In this document: piece after piece, positions 1 to 6,224 of the stretch
Numbering within the stretch: position 1 is the first letter of the stretch
Layout of the letters: each line of letters begins with the position of its first letter
NCBI GenBank assembly: GCA_022781015.1
Contig: JALEUF010000005.1
Span: 1-6,799, forward strand
DNA length: 6,799 nt
Reading direction: 5' to 3'
From: Caryophanales bacterium
GTDB taxonomy: Bacteria; Bacillota_I; Bacilli_A; RFN20; CAG-826
Notes under the pieces: generated by a model
Databases searched by the model: none
The model's input: the letters and a program-made list of their open reading frames with translations, nothing else
Told to the model about the DNA's origin: nothing
Made by a program: the position numbers and the translations under genes

Positions 1-6
1 AATAGG

Positions 7-204
7 ATTAATCATCATAGCTTGCCTACCAAATAATGATTAATTGCTGTGGCCGCGTTACGAATAATACTCTTCAAAAAATACAAGAAATTGGCACCAA
101 ACTTAATAGCGGCGTTAAGATGGGTGCCAAACAATTAAGAAGGTTATATAATTTGTTCAACGATTTACTTAGAAAAATCGGGTATGTTGATTACCGGCTT
201 CTAA
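7..204 (+). promoter_or_regulatory. Structured 5' leader of the ABC importer operon (candidate cis-regulatory RNA)
   Basis: The stretch before the lipoprotein gene holds four successive inverted repeats. ATTAATCAT (7-15) pairs with ATGATTAAT (36-44). TTGGCACC (91-98) pairs perfectly with GGTGCCAA (123-130), and inside it CTTAA (102-106) pairs with TTAAG (115-119), leaving an 8-nt loop. AACAATTA (130-137) pairs with 149-157 with one bulge. TTAGAA (169-174) pairs with TTCTAA (199-204) around an inner stem of 178-184 with 192-197. The loop of the second hairpin contains GCGGC (109-113), complementary to GCCGC (52-56), so a pseudoknot is possible. I recognise no known riboswitch consensus, including the cobalamin box and T-box. 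There is no T-run after the last stem, so any control would be by translation or RNA stability. A regulatory role is inferred from the structure and its position ahead of a metal/cofactor importer. Confidence 0.4.
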
Positions 205-242
205 ATAGAACTAGAATTATTTATAACCAGAAAGGGGCTTTT

Positions 243-1307
243 ATGAGCAAAAGAATTCTATTGCCATTATTGATGGCGTTTACATCTATTACCTTTAGCA
301 CAGGTTGTTCTCTTAGTGGAAACAAAAGCGAAAAAATAACTGTCACGGATATGCTTGGAGAGACAGTTGCTATTAATAAGAACCCAAAAAAGGTAGCTTG
401 CATATCTAGAACGACATATGATTTGATGGTTGCCTATGGATTAGGGGATAAAATAGATGGCGTATATGGTCCAATACTAAAGAACAAATGGACTTCATTA
501 ATTTATCCAGAAAGTAAAAATCATTATTCTTATGGATATGAAAACAGCTATGAATTATTTATATCTAGAGGAGTGGACTTGGTATTTGCTCCAGAAAAAT
601 ATATTGCAGATGATTTAAAAAACCATGGTATCCCTGCCTTGAATGTGTCTTTGTATGGAAAGCCAACATTCGATAACTATGTCACTTTCTTTTCTAAACT
701 TGTAAGTAAGATTTGGGATACAGAGGAAGTTAAAACTAAAGCTTCTGCCTGGGAAAAGAAAGTAGCCTCTTCGATAAGCGATATCCAATCTGAATTAAGC
801 AAGCATTCTTTGCCAAAACAAAAAGTATTCTATATTCGCGGCGATAAAGATAAAGGCATTGGATATACCGATAATAAAGGCTCTTTTACTGAATACGCCT
901 ATAGAGTAATGGGATTTGATTTCGTCGGATCCTCTTTAACTACCAATAGACCTTCCATAGAAGAAATAGTTGCTGCCGATCCAGATGTATTTGTTGCTGG
1001 CGGAATCTATCAAAATAAGCATGTTGAGGATTTGAAAACCACAGAACCATATAAACTAATGGATGCGGTTAAAAACGATAAGATTTATACCATACCTAAT
1101 GGATTCACTCCATTTGAACAACTTTCTGCCATGACACCTATATTCTTCTATGACCAGGCGAATAAGATTTATCCAGAGTATTTCTCATATGACATTTCTT
1201 CTATGATAAAAGAAACAATCAAAGAATATTTTGGGACAAATTTGACTGATGAGCAGGTTTCTTACATGCAACAAGGGCTCGATGTAGAAGGCGGTTCATT
1301 AATTTAA
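243..1307 (+). CDS. Iron-complex/cobalamin-type ABC transporter substrate-binding lipoprotein
   Basis: This 354-residue protein is the extracellular, membrane-tethered receptor of an importer for a metal chelate, heme or cobalamin-like ligand. The start at 243 is chosen because AAAGGGG (231-237) lies 5 nt upstream and the protein then opens with a lipoprotein signal: positive MSKR, a hydrophobic stretch and FSTGC, with the lipidated Cys at residue 22. The -3 lipobox residue is Ser rather than the usual Leu. The mature part begins with the family-typical ITVTDMLGETVAINKNPKKVACIS, and later has a GVDLVFAPEKY segment and an EEIVAADPDVFVAGG segment, as in FecB/BtuF-type (PF01497) binding proteins. 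The reading frame stays open back to 36, but that extension would bury the signal peptide. Its stop overlaps the permease start by one base (TAATG). The ligand cannot be told from sequence alone. Confidence 0.9.
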   Translation: MSKRILLPLLMAFTSITFSTGCSLSGNKSEKITVTDMLGETVAINKNPKKVACISRTTYDLMVAYGLGDKIDGVYGPILKNKWTSLIYPESKNHYSYGYENSYELFISRGVDLVFAPEKYIADDLKNHGIPALNVSLYGKPTFDNYVTFFSKLVSKIWDTEEVKTKASAWEKKVASSISDIQSELSKHSLPKQKVFYIRGDKDKGIGYTDNKGSFTEYAYRVMGFDFVGSSLTTNRPSIEEIVAADPDVFVAGGIYQNKHVEDLKTTEPYKLMDAVKNDKIYTIPNGFTPFEQLSAMTPIFFYDQANKIYPEYFSYDISSMIKETIKEYFGTNLTDEQVSYMQQGLDVEGGSLI

Positions 1308-2326
1308 TGGAAAAGAAACTCAATAGGCGCTTCATCATTGCCTTAATTATTACAATAGTCCTATTTTTTGTTTTCTTTATTACGGCCTTAATGCTTGGCA
1401 GATATCCTATAAAAATAGACGATTTCTTTAAAGCAGTATTTACTAATGATGAAACAGTAGAAGTCCAAAGAAGCATAATAGGAAGATTAAGATTGCCTAG
1501 AACTATAATGGCTGCAATGGTAGGGATAGGTTTATCTTTGTCCGGCTTGTTATATCAAGAGACTTTCAAAAACAAATTGGTCTCTCCTGATTTGCTTGGT
1601 GTTAGTGCTGGTGCTTCTACTGGTGCCGCTATTGCAATAGTGCTTGGATTGTCATCTCTTTTTATCAGCGTTTTTGCTTTTATTAGTGGCGTAATAACAG
1701 TATGTGTAACTTTATTAATTGCCAAACTATTTAAAAACGGTTCATCGACAACATTGCTTTTATCGGGTGTTATTGTTGGCGGGCTTATGTCTTCTATACT
1801 TTCATTTATTAAGTATTTTGCAGATCCTCAAACCACATTAGCATCAATTACTTATTGGTTAATGGGGAGTTTTGAAGGAGCGACAATGAACCAAGCATAT
1901 ATTTTAGTTGGCGTTATTGGGATATGTTCGGTTGCTCTTATTGTTCTTTCTTTTAGGATTTATCTAGTTTCTTTAGGCAGACAGGCTGCTCAAACAAAGG
2001 GGATTAATTATATCTTTTATCGTTATTTAATTATTGGGATAGCAACTTTACTTACTGCAATTTCAGTATGTTTTTGCGGGACAGTTTCTTGGATAGGTTT
2101 AGTTATTCCTCACATAGTTAGATTATTAGTTGGCCATAATACAAAAAGAACGATCCCACTTGCTATTACAATAGGTGGATCATTTATGGTTATTACCGAT
2201 GTCATCTCAAGAAGCTTTGTTGATTCTGAAATTCCATTAAGTGCAGTAACTGGATTATTTGGAACAATCATATTCGTCATAATTCTTTTTGTTAGAAGGA
2301 GGGATATTTATGAGCGTCAAGATTAA
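1307..2326 (+). CDS. FecCD/BtuC-family ABC transporter permease
   Basis: This 339-residue integral membrane protein forms the translocation channel of the importer. It is rich in hydrophobic segments from residue 10 to 329. Family landmarks are RLPR at 62-65, the glycine-rich GIGLSLSGLLYQ segment at 73-84, the SPDLLGVSAGAS segment at 93-104, and GLVIPHIVRLLVG at 264-276, the cytoplasmic loop region that contacts the ATPase. The C-terminal PLSAVTGLFGT and a basic RRRD end are also typical. The length matches the usual 320-350 residues of the FecCD family. The ATG overlaps the TAA of the lipoprotein gene and there is only a distant weak SD (AGAAGG), so translation is probably coupled. A single permease gene implies a homodimer, as in BtuC2D2. 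Confidence 0.93.
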   Translation: MEKKLNRRFIIALIITIVLFFVFFITALMLGRYPIKIDDFFKAVFTNDETVEVQRSIIGRLRLPRTIMAAMVGIGLSLSGLLYQETFKNKLVSPDLLGVSAGASTGAAIAIVLGLSSLFISVFAFISGVITVCVTLLIAKLFKNGSSTTLLLSGVIVGGLMSSILSFIKYFADPQTTLASITYWLMGSFEGATMNQAYILVGVIGICSVALIVLSFRIYLVSLGRQAAQTKGINYIFYRYLIIGIATLLTAISVCFCGTVSWIGLVIPHIVRLLVGHNTKRTIPLAITIGGSFMVITDVISRSFVDSEIPLSAVTGLFGTIIFVIILFVRRRDIYERQD

Positions 2327-3080
2327 TAATCTTTCCTTTAAATATGATAAGAGGCTGCCTGAACTCACATTGAGAGATATCAATTTAGAAATACAAGATT
2401 CCTCGATTAATGTTCTATTGGGGCTTAATGGTTGTGGCAAGACAACCTTGCTTAAATTGCTTGCAGGATTAGAAAAACCATTGGTTGGAAGTATCTATTA
2501 TGGAGATTCCGATTTATCTAATTTAACAATAAAACAAAGGAGCAAGGTTTTTGCCTATGTGCCTCAGCATTCATACATCGTTGGGGATATCCTTGTTTAT
2601 GACTATTTATTGTTTGGTACTACAAACACTCTCGCTTTCTATAAAACTCCAGGCGAAAAAGAGATGGAAAAAGTGCAACTAATAGCAGAAAGGCTTGGTA
2701 TTACTTATTTACTAGATAAAAAAATAGGACAGGTAAGTGGTGGGGAGAGGCAAATTGTATTTATTGCGTGTGCTTTGGTTCAAGAATCTTCAATTATCCT
2801 TCTTGATGAACCTACTTCTGCACTAGATATTAAAAACCAAAACAAAGTGCTTTCCACGCTTAAAGAAATATCTAAAGAAGGCAAAACCATAATTCTTTCT
2901 TCCCATAACCCAAATCATGCATTATTTCTAGATTCGAATGTTGTACTTATGAATAAGGGGATTATTTCAGAAACTGGAGTTGCGAAAGATTTAATAACGG
3001 TTGATAAGCTAACGTCAATTTATGGAGACCATGTTTGTTATTCAGATGAACTAGGTTATAGAGAAATATCATTCAAGTGA
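2310..3080 (+). CDS. ABC transporter ATP-binding protein of the FecCD importer
   Basis: This 256-residue nucleotide-binding subunit powers the importer on the cytoplasmic face. All ABC motifs are intact: Walker A GLNGCGKTT (38-46), Q-loop Gln86 in YVPQ, signature VSGGE (142-146), Walker B IILLDEP (162-168), D-loop SALD (170-173) and switch His199 in SSHN. Size and order fit the FecE/BtuD/FhuC group. The start at 2310 is preferred over an in-frame TTG at 2289 because AGGAGG (2297-2302) sits 7 nt before it. The first codons overlap the end of the permease gene by 17 nt, as expected for one operon. It ends in TGA, which fixes TGA as a stop in this genome. No terminator with a T-run is visible directly after it. 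Confidence 0.95.
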   Translation: MSVKINNLSFKYDKRLPELTLRDINLEIQDSSINVLLGLNGCGKTTLLKLLAGLEKPLVGSIYYGDSDLSNLTIKQRSKVFAYVPQHSYIVGDILVYDYLLFGTTNTLAFYKTPGEKEMEKVQLIAERLGITYLLDKKIGQVSGGERQIVFIACALVQESSIILLDEPTSALDIKNQNKVLSTLKEISKEGKTIILSSHNPNHALFLDSNVVLMNKGIISETGVAKDLITVDKLTSIYGDHVCYSDELGYREISFK

Positions 3081-3103
3081 AATTTGGAGAAAAATTTATC
3101 TTA

Positions 3104-3160
3104 GTTTAATTATATGTAGTTACTAAATATATATAAGAATACATCATTATATAATTAAAC
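3104..3160. other. AT-rich hairpin after the importer operon
   Basis: GTTTAATTATAT (3104-3115) is a perfect 12-bp inverted repeat of ATATAATTAAAC (3149-3160), with a 33-nt loop that could add three more pairs (GTA 3116-3118 with TAC 3140-3142). No T-run follows, so it is a poor intrinsic terminator. The right arm contains a perfect TATAAT (3150-3155), but I see no matching -35, so a promoter for the RNA downstream is only a possibility. Confidence 0.4.
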
Positions 3161-3204
3161 AAAGGTAACTAAAGACGGCATATTGACTGCATTTTTTCTT
3201 TATG

Positions 3205-3766
3205 AGAATGTATATATAGCGCTAGCTGATGCGCTATATAAATATGTGTTCCCGTAGCTTAAGAGCAACACTCATGTTAAAGCAATAATTATATGCTAGT
3301 TAGAGTCTAGCCGGGGTAGAAGCATTCGCCATTATCCAAGGCAGGAATAATATTGGTTAAATTGAGGTGTCAAATAGTAACTCCGATGGCAATTGATATA
3401 GCCTTAATAATATCCATGCTCGAACGATCCTTAAAGGTCTAATAGCCTTTAGGGAGAGACGATGGCGAGGCGACACCTACGCTTATCTAGGGTTGATAGG
3501 CATGAGAAAGATAAACTCATTAAAACTGCAGATACATATCTGTACGACGTGCGTTGGCTAAGTATGTAGGTATACGCAGCATGAGTAGTAGGTATTTGAT
3601 TCATTCTCAAAAACTCTATGGGACCTACTCACCTCTTAATAATGATGACCCGAAGCAAGAGGCCGACCATAATCCGCAACTCTTCCGCACGTCACTTATA
3701 TTTAATTCGATAAGGCTTTTTACTTAATGTGCTAAACTAATTAGGCAAGAAAGGCCTTATCTTTTT
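3205..3766 (+). ncRNA. Large structured non-coding RNA, possibly ROOL class
   Basis: This gene-free stretch folds into a nested, mutually compatible set of helices. A 10-bp hairpin TATATAGCGC/GCGCTATATA (3213-3222 with 3231-3240) leads. A closing helix joins 3239-3245 to 3698-3704. Inside are CCCG 3251-3254 with CGGG 3312-3315; AGGTGTC 3365-3371 with GACACCT 3472-3478; a 10-bp hairpin 3428-3437 with 3446-3455; hairpins 3482-3487/3495-3500, 3502-3506/3516-3520 and 3529-3533/3538-3542; a perfect GC-rich 8-bp helix GACGTGCG 3546-3553 with CGCACGTC 3686-3693; GTTGGC 3553-3558 with GCCGAC 3662-3667; 3587-3593/3623-3629; and CCTCTT 3632-3637 with AAGAGG 3657-3662. The transcript ends at a rho-independent terminator. 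Both ends are approximate, and the start could lie as early as about 3162. tmRNA, RNase P and intron hallmarks are absent. ROOL is proposed from size (family about 580 nt), ornate design and host type, not from a recalled consensus. ROOL RNAs are known to assemble into RNA-only cages. Confidence 0.7.
3709..3766 (+). terminator. Rho-independent terminator of the large RNA
   Basis: GATAAGGC (3709-3716) pairs with GCCTTATC (3754-3761). The stem continues inward through U·G, three U-A pairs and another U·G to about 13 bp. The loop is 27 nt and the stem is followed at once by TTTTT (3762-3766). It lies between the structured RNA and the NERD gene, whose ATG is 8 nt after the T-run. Confidence 0.75.
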
Positions 3767-3773
3767 AGTTGTT

Positions 3774-4463
3774 ATGATTGTCTTATATATTGTAATTGCG
3801 CTACTGGTTTTTATTTTCATCATTGCTATTTCTATTGCTCTAGTTAATAAATCTAACTATGGCTCTGAAATTACCAATCATGAACGTAATGCTAAACTAT
3901 ATGGAGATATAGGTGAAAAAATAGTAGGGCAGCGCCTAGAAGAAATAGTTAATACCTATGGAGGTTATTTATATAATGATTTTTGTTTTGAAGATGAATA
4001 CGGATTCTCATCTCAAATCGACCATATCCTAATTACTCTTGGGGGAATATTCATTATAGAAACAAAAAACATGGTTGGAACTGTTTATGGGGATAAAGAT
4101 GCTGAGCGGTGGAAATGCATTAAATATCAAAACGGGAACATATACGAAAAGATTATTGGAAATCCAATTATCCAAAACCAAGGGCATATTAATCATCTAA
4201 GGGATATGTTTGCATCTATTCCTCCTAAAATGACTTCAATGGTTATATTTGTAGATACTGATATTTCTTATATCGATAGCAATCTAGTCTATAATCTTCC
4301 TGATGCGATTAGATATATAGAAGAAATGACTATAAACTCAAAACGTTCAAGAGAATATGTAGAAAGAATTAATGACCAGATTAGAGATATTCAAAGTAAG
4401 TATTCAATTCCGATTGAAAGACATATAGAGAATATAAAGAATAGATATAGGCAAGAGTTATAA
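3774..4463 (+). CDS. Membrane-anchored NERD (nuclease-related) domain protein
   Basis: This 229-residue protein has one N-terminal membrane helix (about residues 3-24) and a cytoplasmic NERD domain (PF08378) at about residues 38-145. The domain shows GDIGEKIVG (44-52), QIDHILI (81-87), IIETKN (94-99) and NPIIQNQGHINHL (130-142). The Asp83...Glu96-x-Lys98 arrangement is the PD-(D/E)XK-like nuclease core of this family, so the putative active site is intact. A charged, probably helical tail follows (about 185-229). NERD proteins are proposed to act in DNA processing, but the substrate is unknown. The ATG at 3774 is the only start that keeps the membrane helix. It has no SD and lies 8 nt past a terminator, so its transcription start is unclear: read-through or a leaderless promoter. 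It is convergent with the ATPase gene, 14 nt apart. Confidence 0.85.
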   Translation: MIVLYIVIALLVFIFIIAISIALVNKSNYGSEITNHERNAKLYGDIGEKIVGQRLEEIVNTYGGYLYNDFCFEDEYGFSSQIDHILITLGGIFIIETKNMVGTVYGDKDAERWKCIKYQNGNIYEKIIGNPIIQNQGHINHLRDMFASIPPKMTSMVIFVDTDISYIDSNLVYNLPDAIRYIEEMTINSKRSREYVERINDQIRDIQSKYSIPIERHIENIKNRYRQEL

Positions 4464-4477
4464 GATTTGGGGTGAAT

Positions 4478-5512
4478 TTATTCTTTAATGACTTTTAAAT
4501 AATCATAGAATCTAGGCAGTTTAAGCGAAAGTAATCCATAAGAAGGGGAGTATAGTATTCCTCTTTTTATTAATCTATCCCTATAAACTGAAAATGCCTT
4601 TTTGTTCATCTTGGTAGTTTTGATTAAGTATTCCACTTTTGTTTTTTCATCGGAATTGAACGCTAATAAAACTTGTTGGTCGTTATGGCTTAATTCTCTA
4701 AAAGTTTTTATATAGACATATTCTTGTAGATATTGGTCATAACTAGCTAATAAGGCATCATCTACAATAACGTTCCCCTTTTCAAACAATAGGTATCCTA
4801 AAACCTGATAGGCATATGCATAGCCTTTAGTTAGATTTGCTAATTTAATAGATGTATCAACATCAACGTTGAATACTTCTTTATATTTAGCGGCGATAGA
4901 AGAAATGCTTAAAGGCTCTAGGTTTATTTTTGGAGCCCTATAAAGAAATGTTAATGATTCATTATTTTGGAGTTCGTATATATTTTGATATAGACCAGTC
5001 ATCAATAAATTTATTGGATATCTATTTCTTAGAAGTAGTTGGAATGTCTGGGCGAAAGGCTTCATATATTGGTTATTTAAGGCCTCATCTACGCATATTA
5101 ATACTTTCTTTTTCTTTTGAATCTTTTGTAGCAAAATCTCAATCAAAGATACTACATTAGTAACTGGTTTGCTCCCACTTATAGAAAAAGATATGCCCTG
5201 GAACGAAAACCCAAATGTCTTATTGTCAAAAATCCTGTGTTTTAAACTCGAATCATATAGCCTAGAAGCAAGTTGATCCAACATATCGGCTTCCGATATT
5301 AGGTTTATGACCATCCAATCATTTTTGGATTCAAAGTGTTCTGCGACATGGGTTAATAAAACTGTTTTTCCGGTTCCTCTAACCCCCGTTATCATAAAAA
5401 TATGATTCGTGCCTTCTTCAAATGAAGAGATTATTTCTTCGGATTGTTTCAATCTTGATATGTAGTTGTCTGGCTTTAGGCCAAATGTTAATTCAAATGG
5501 ATTGGTTTTCAT
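4478..5512 (-). CDS. Orc1/Cdc6-like AAA family ATP-binding protein
   Basis: This 344-residue P-loop ATPase has an N-terminal NPFELTFGLKPDNYISR segment (4-20) typical of a widespread bacterial ATP-binding protein group. Walker A is GVRGTGKT (43-50), Walker B is VLICVDEA (137-144) with Asp142-Glu143, and a sensor-1-like LLMTGLYQ lies at 169-176. The part from about residue 270 to the end looks like a winged-helix DNA-binding domain (QQVLLAF, then RDRLIKRGILYSPSYGLLSLKLPRFYDYL). The architecture resembles the AAA_16 or archaeal-ATPase type; the cellular role is not established. Translation starts at 5512 with AAAGGAG (5526-5520 on the minus strand) 7 nt before the ATG. That SD lies inside the TTTAGACT repeat array, which points to self-regulation or binding by this protein. 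No partner gene is co-directional within the window. Confidence 0.85.
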   Translation of the reverse strand: MKTNPFELTFGLKPDNYISRLKQSEEIISSFEEGTNHIFMITGVRGTGKTVLLTHVAEHFESKNDWMVINLISEADMLDQLASRLYDSSLKHRIFDNKTFGFSFQGISFSISGSKPVTNVVSLIEILLQKIQKKKKVLICVDEALNNQYMKPFAQTFQLLLRNRYPINLLMTGLYQNIYELQNNESLTFLYRAPKINLEPLSISSIAAKYKEVFNVDVDTSIKLANLTKGYAYAYQVLGYLLFEKGNVIVDDALLASYDQYLQEYVYIKTFRELSHNDQQVLLAFNSDEKTKVEYLIKTTKMNKKAFSVYRDRLIKRGILYSPSYGLLSLKLPRFYDYLKVIKE

Positions 5513-5513
5513 T

Positions 5514-5605
5514 TTTAGACTCCTTTAGACTTTCGATTTTCTTTTAGACTTGTTTAGACTTTAGATATATTTTTAGACTCCTTTAGACTTTTGTCAATGT
5601 CTAAA
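5514..5605. repeat. TTTAGACT iteron array: three 29-bp units plus an inverted copy
   Basis: Six exact copies of TTTAGACT start at 5514, 5524, 5543, 5553, 5572 and 5582. They form three pairs; within a pair the spacing is 10 bp (one helical turn), and pairs repeat every 29 bp. A degenerate TTTAGA is at 5560, and an inverted GTCTAAA lies at 5599-5605. The array covers the whole leader of the minus-strand ATPase gene, including its SD and the likely promoter. Regular helical phasing fits cooperative protein binding on one face of DNA. An operator for the ATPase itself or another regulator is the simplest reading. Confidence 0.9.
5570..5597 (-). promoter_or_regulatory. Likely promoter of the minus-strand ATPase gene
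   Basis: On the minus strand a perfect -35 TTGACA (5597-5592) is followed after 16 nt by TAAAAA (5575-5570), a 4/6 match to TATAAT. An alternative TATATC (5569-5564) is 22 nt away and too distant. Transcription would start near 5563. Two TTTAGACT sites fill the spacer and -10 region and the inverted copy lies just upstream of the -35, so a bound protein would block polymerase. Confidence 0.5.
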
Positions 5606-5723
5606 ACAAAATAGTTGCCGCGTGAATCAATCGATCTTTTGGTTTTGTTATGCATGAAATGGCAATTCTTTTAATCAAGGCTTCAGCCATTAATTAAATA
5701 TATCTTTTTTGCTGATATCGAGC

Positions 5724-5778
5724 AAAAACTCCCTAGGAAAAAGTGCACGAACATAGAAAAACTCCCTAGGAAAAAGTG
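5724..5778. repeat. Two 22-bp direct repeats (CTCCCTAGG core), possible IS remnant
   Basis: Identical 22-bp copies lie at 5724-5745 and 5757-5778, separated by 11 bp. Each has AAAAACTCCCTAGG followed by AAAAAGTG and contains the palindrome CCTAGG. The second copy runs into a 7-bp hairpin, AAAGTGA/TCACTTT (5773-5789). Paired terminal repeats of about 20 bp are known from IS21-family ends, where transposase binds. No transposase gene is left here, so a solo IS end is a guess. Two copies with an 11-bp spacer do not make a CRISPR array. Confidence 0.75.
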
Positions 5779-5885
5779 AAAATCACTTTCTAAAAAACGT
5801 TAAAAACCAGCAATTTATCGAGCAAATTCGTTTAAAAGCTAATCATATGCATTTTTTTGATTAAAATTGACCCCTAAATTTATGA

Positions 5886-5936
5886 TTTGCTTCACCTTTT
5901 TAGGCTTCAAAATTACTTTTGTTGAAGAGGAGCAAA
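5886..5936. other. Compact three-way-junction-like inverted repeats
   Basis: TTTGCTTC (5886-5893) can pair with GGAGCAAA (5929-5936) with one G·U. Inside, CCT/AGG (5895-5897 with 5902-5904) and CTTCAA/TTGAAG (5905-5910 with 5922-5927) form two more stems with almost no unpaired bases at the junction. It could be a small RNA fold or an IS-end hairpin; chance in AT-rich DNA is not excluded. Confidence 0.3.
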
Positions 5937-6083
5937 GCCATTTAATTAACATCTCAAAACATTACAATCTATAGTTATGATATTAGGATATCTTTAACGC
6001 CTAAACTAAATTTATAAGTTCAGTAGGAGGGGACCCGCGAACATTTCTTTAACAAATAATTCCTAGTTCCAAGTTCAAAATGA

Positions 6084-6134
6084 ATGGTTAAGGCATCGTT
6101 AAACAATTGACATTTAACCATCGTGTTTTATATC
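6084..6134 (+). promoter_or_regulatory. Promoter with operator-like inverted repeat for the coiled-coil gene pair
   Basis: A perfect -35 TTGACA (6107-6112) is followed after 16 nt by TATATC (6129-6134), a 4/6 match to the -10 consensus. Transcription would start near 6141, giving a leader of about 85 nt before the ATG at 6225. A perfect 8-bp inverted repeat, ATGGTTAA (6084-6091) with TTAACCAT (6114-6121), brackets the -35 element and enters the spacer. This is a good position for a repressor, though none is identified. Confidence 0.5.
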
Positions 6135-6224
6135 GAATAAAAGCTCCTATTTATTTATCTTTAAATAAGGGTACTTGAATATTTATCAAAACTAGAAGAA
6201 AATTTCTCTATCAAGAAAGCACTT

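Larger units (their letters stand above)
5606..6224. other. Gene-free accessory interval
   Basis: No convincing protein gene or RNA gene was found on either strand in this AT-rich stretch. It contains the 22-bp direct repeats (5724-5778), the TATCGAGCAAA pair at 5716 and 5816, a compact foldable segment (5886-5936), a short G/C-rich patch (about 6024-6040, AGGAGGGGACCCGCG) that is not followed by a start codon, and a promoter (6107-6134) for the genes downstream. The mixture suggests decayed mobile DNA, which is inference. Confidence 0.5.

Noticed and set aside
36..242. In-frame 69-codon N-terminal extension of the lipoprotein
   Set aside because: It would place a lipoprotein signal peptide internally. 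A good SD lies directly before the ATG at 243, and the stretch is better explained by RNA hairpins.
1219..1476. Minus-strand frame across the lipoprotein/permease junction
   Set aside because: It is antisense to two solid family members, with no start signal and no recognisable domain.
2289..2309. TTG start for the ABC ATPase
   Set aside because: It has no SD of its own and would put the AGGAGG motif inside the coding region; ATG 2310 has ideal spacing.
243..3080. Naming the importer as heme, siderophore or B12 specific
   Set aside because: Motifs only fix the FecB/FecCD superfamily. There is no neighbouring biosynthetic or degradation gene and no recognised cobalamin riboswitch to settle the ligand.
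3081..3773. tmRNA, RNase P RNA, group I or II intron
   Set aside because: None of the hallmark segments were found: no tmRNA ends or tag frame, no RNase P core box, no intron catalytic core or domain V hairpin, and no interrupted host gene.
4930..5160. 76-codon plus-strand frame inside the ATPase gene
   Set aside because: It is a shadow of the well-supported minus-strand ATPase with no SD or domain.
5514..5605. Plasmid replication origin iterons
   Set aside because: No initiator of a known Rep family and no partition genes are present. The array coincides with the promoter and SD of one gene, so an operator is simpler.
5724..5778. CRISPR array
   Set aside because: Only two 22-bp copies with an 11-bp spacer and no cas genes.
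6018..6040. AGGAGGGG as the ribosome-binding site of a small gene
   Set aside because: No ATG, GTG or TTG lies at a suitable distance downstream.
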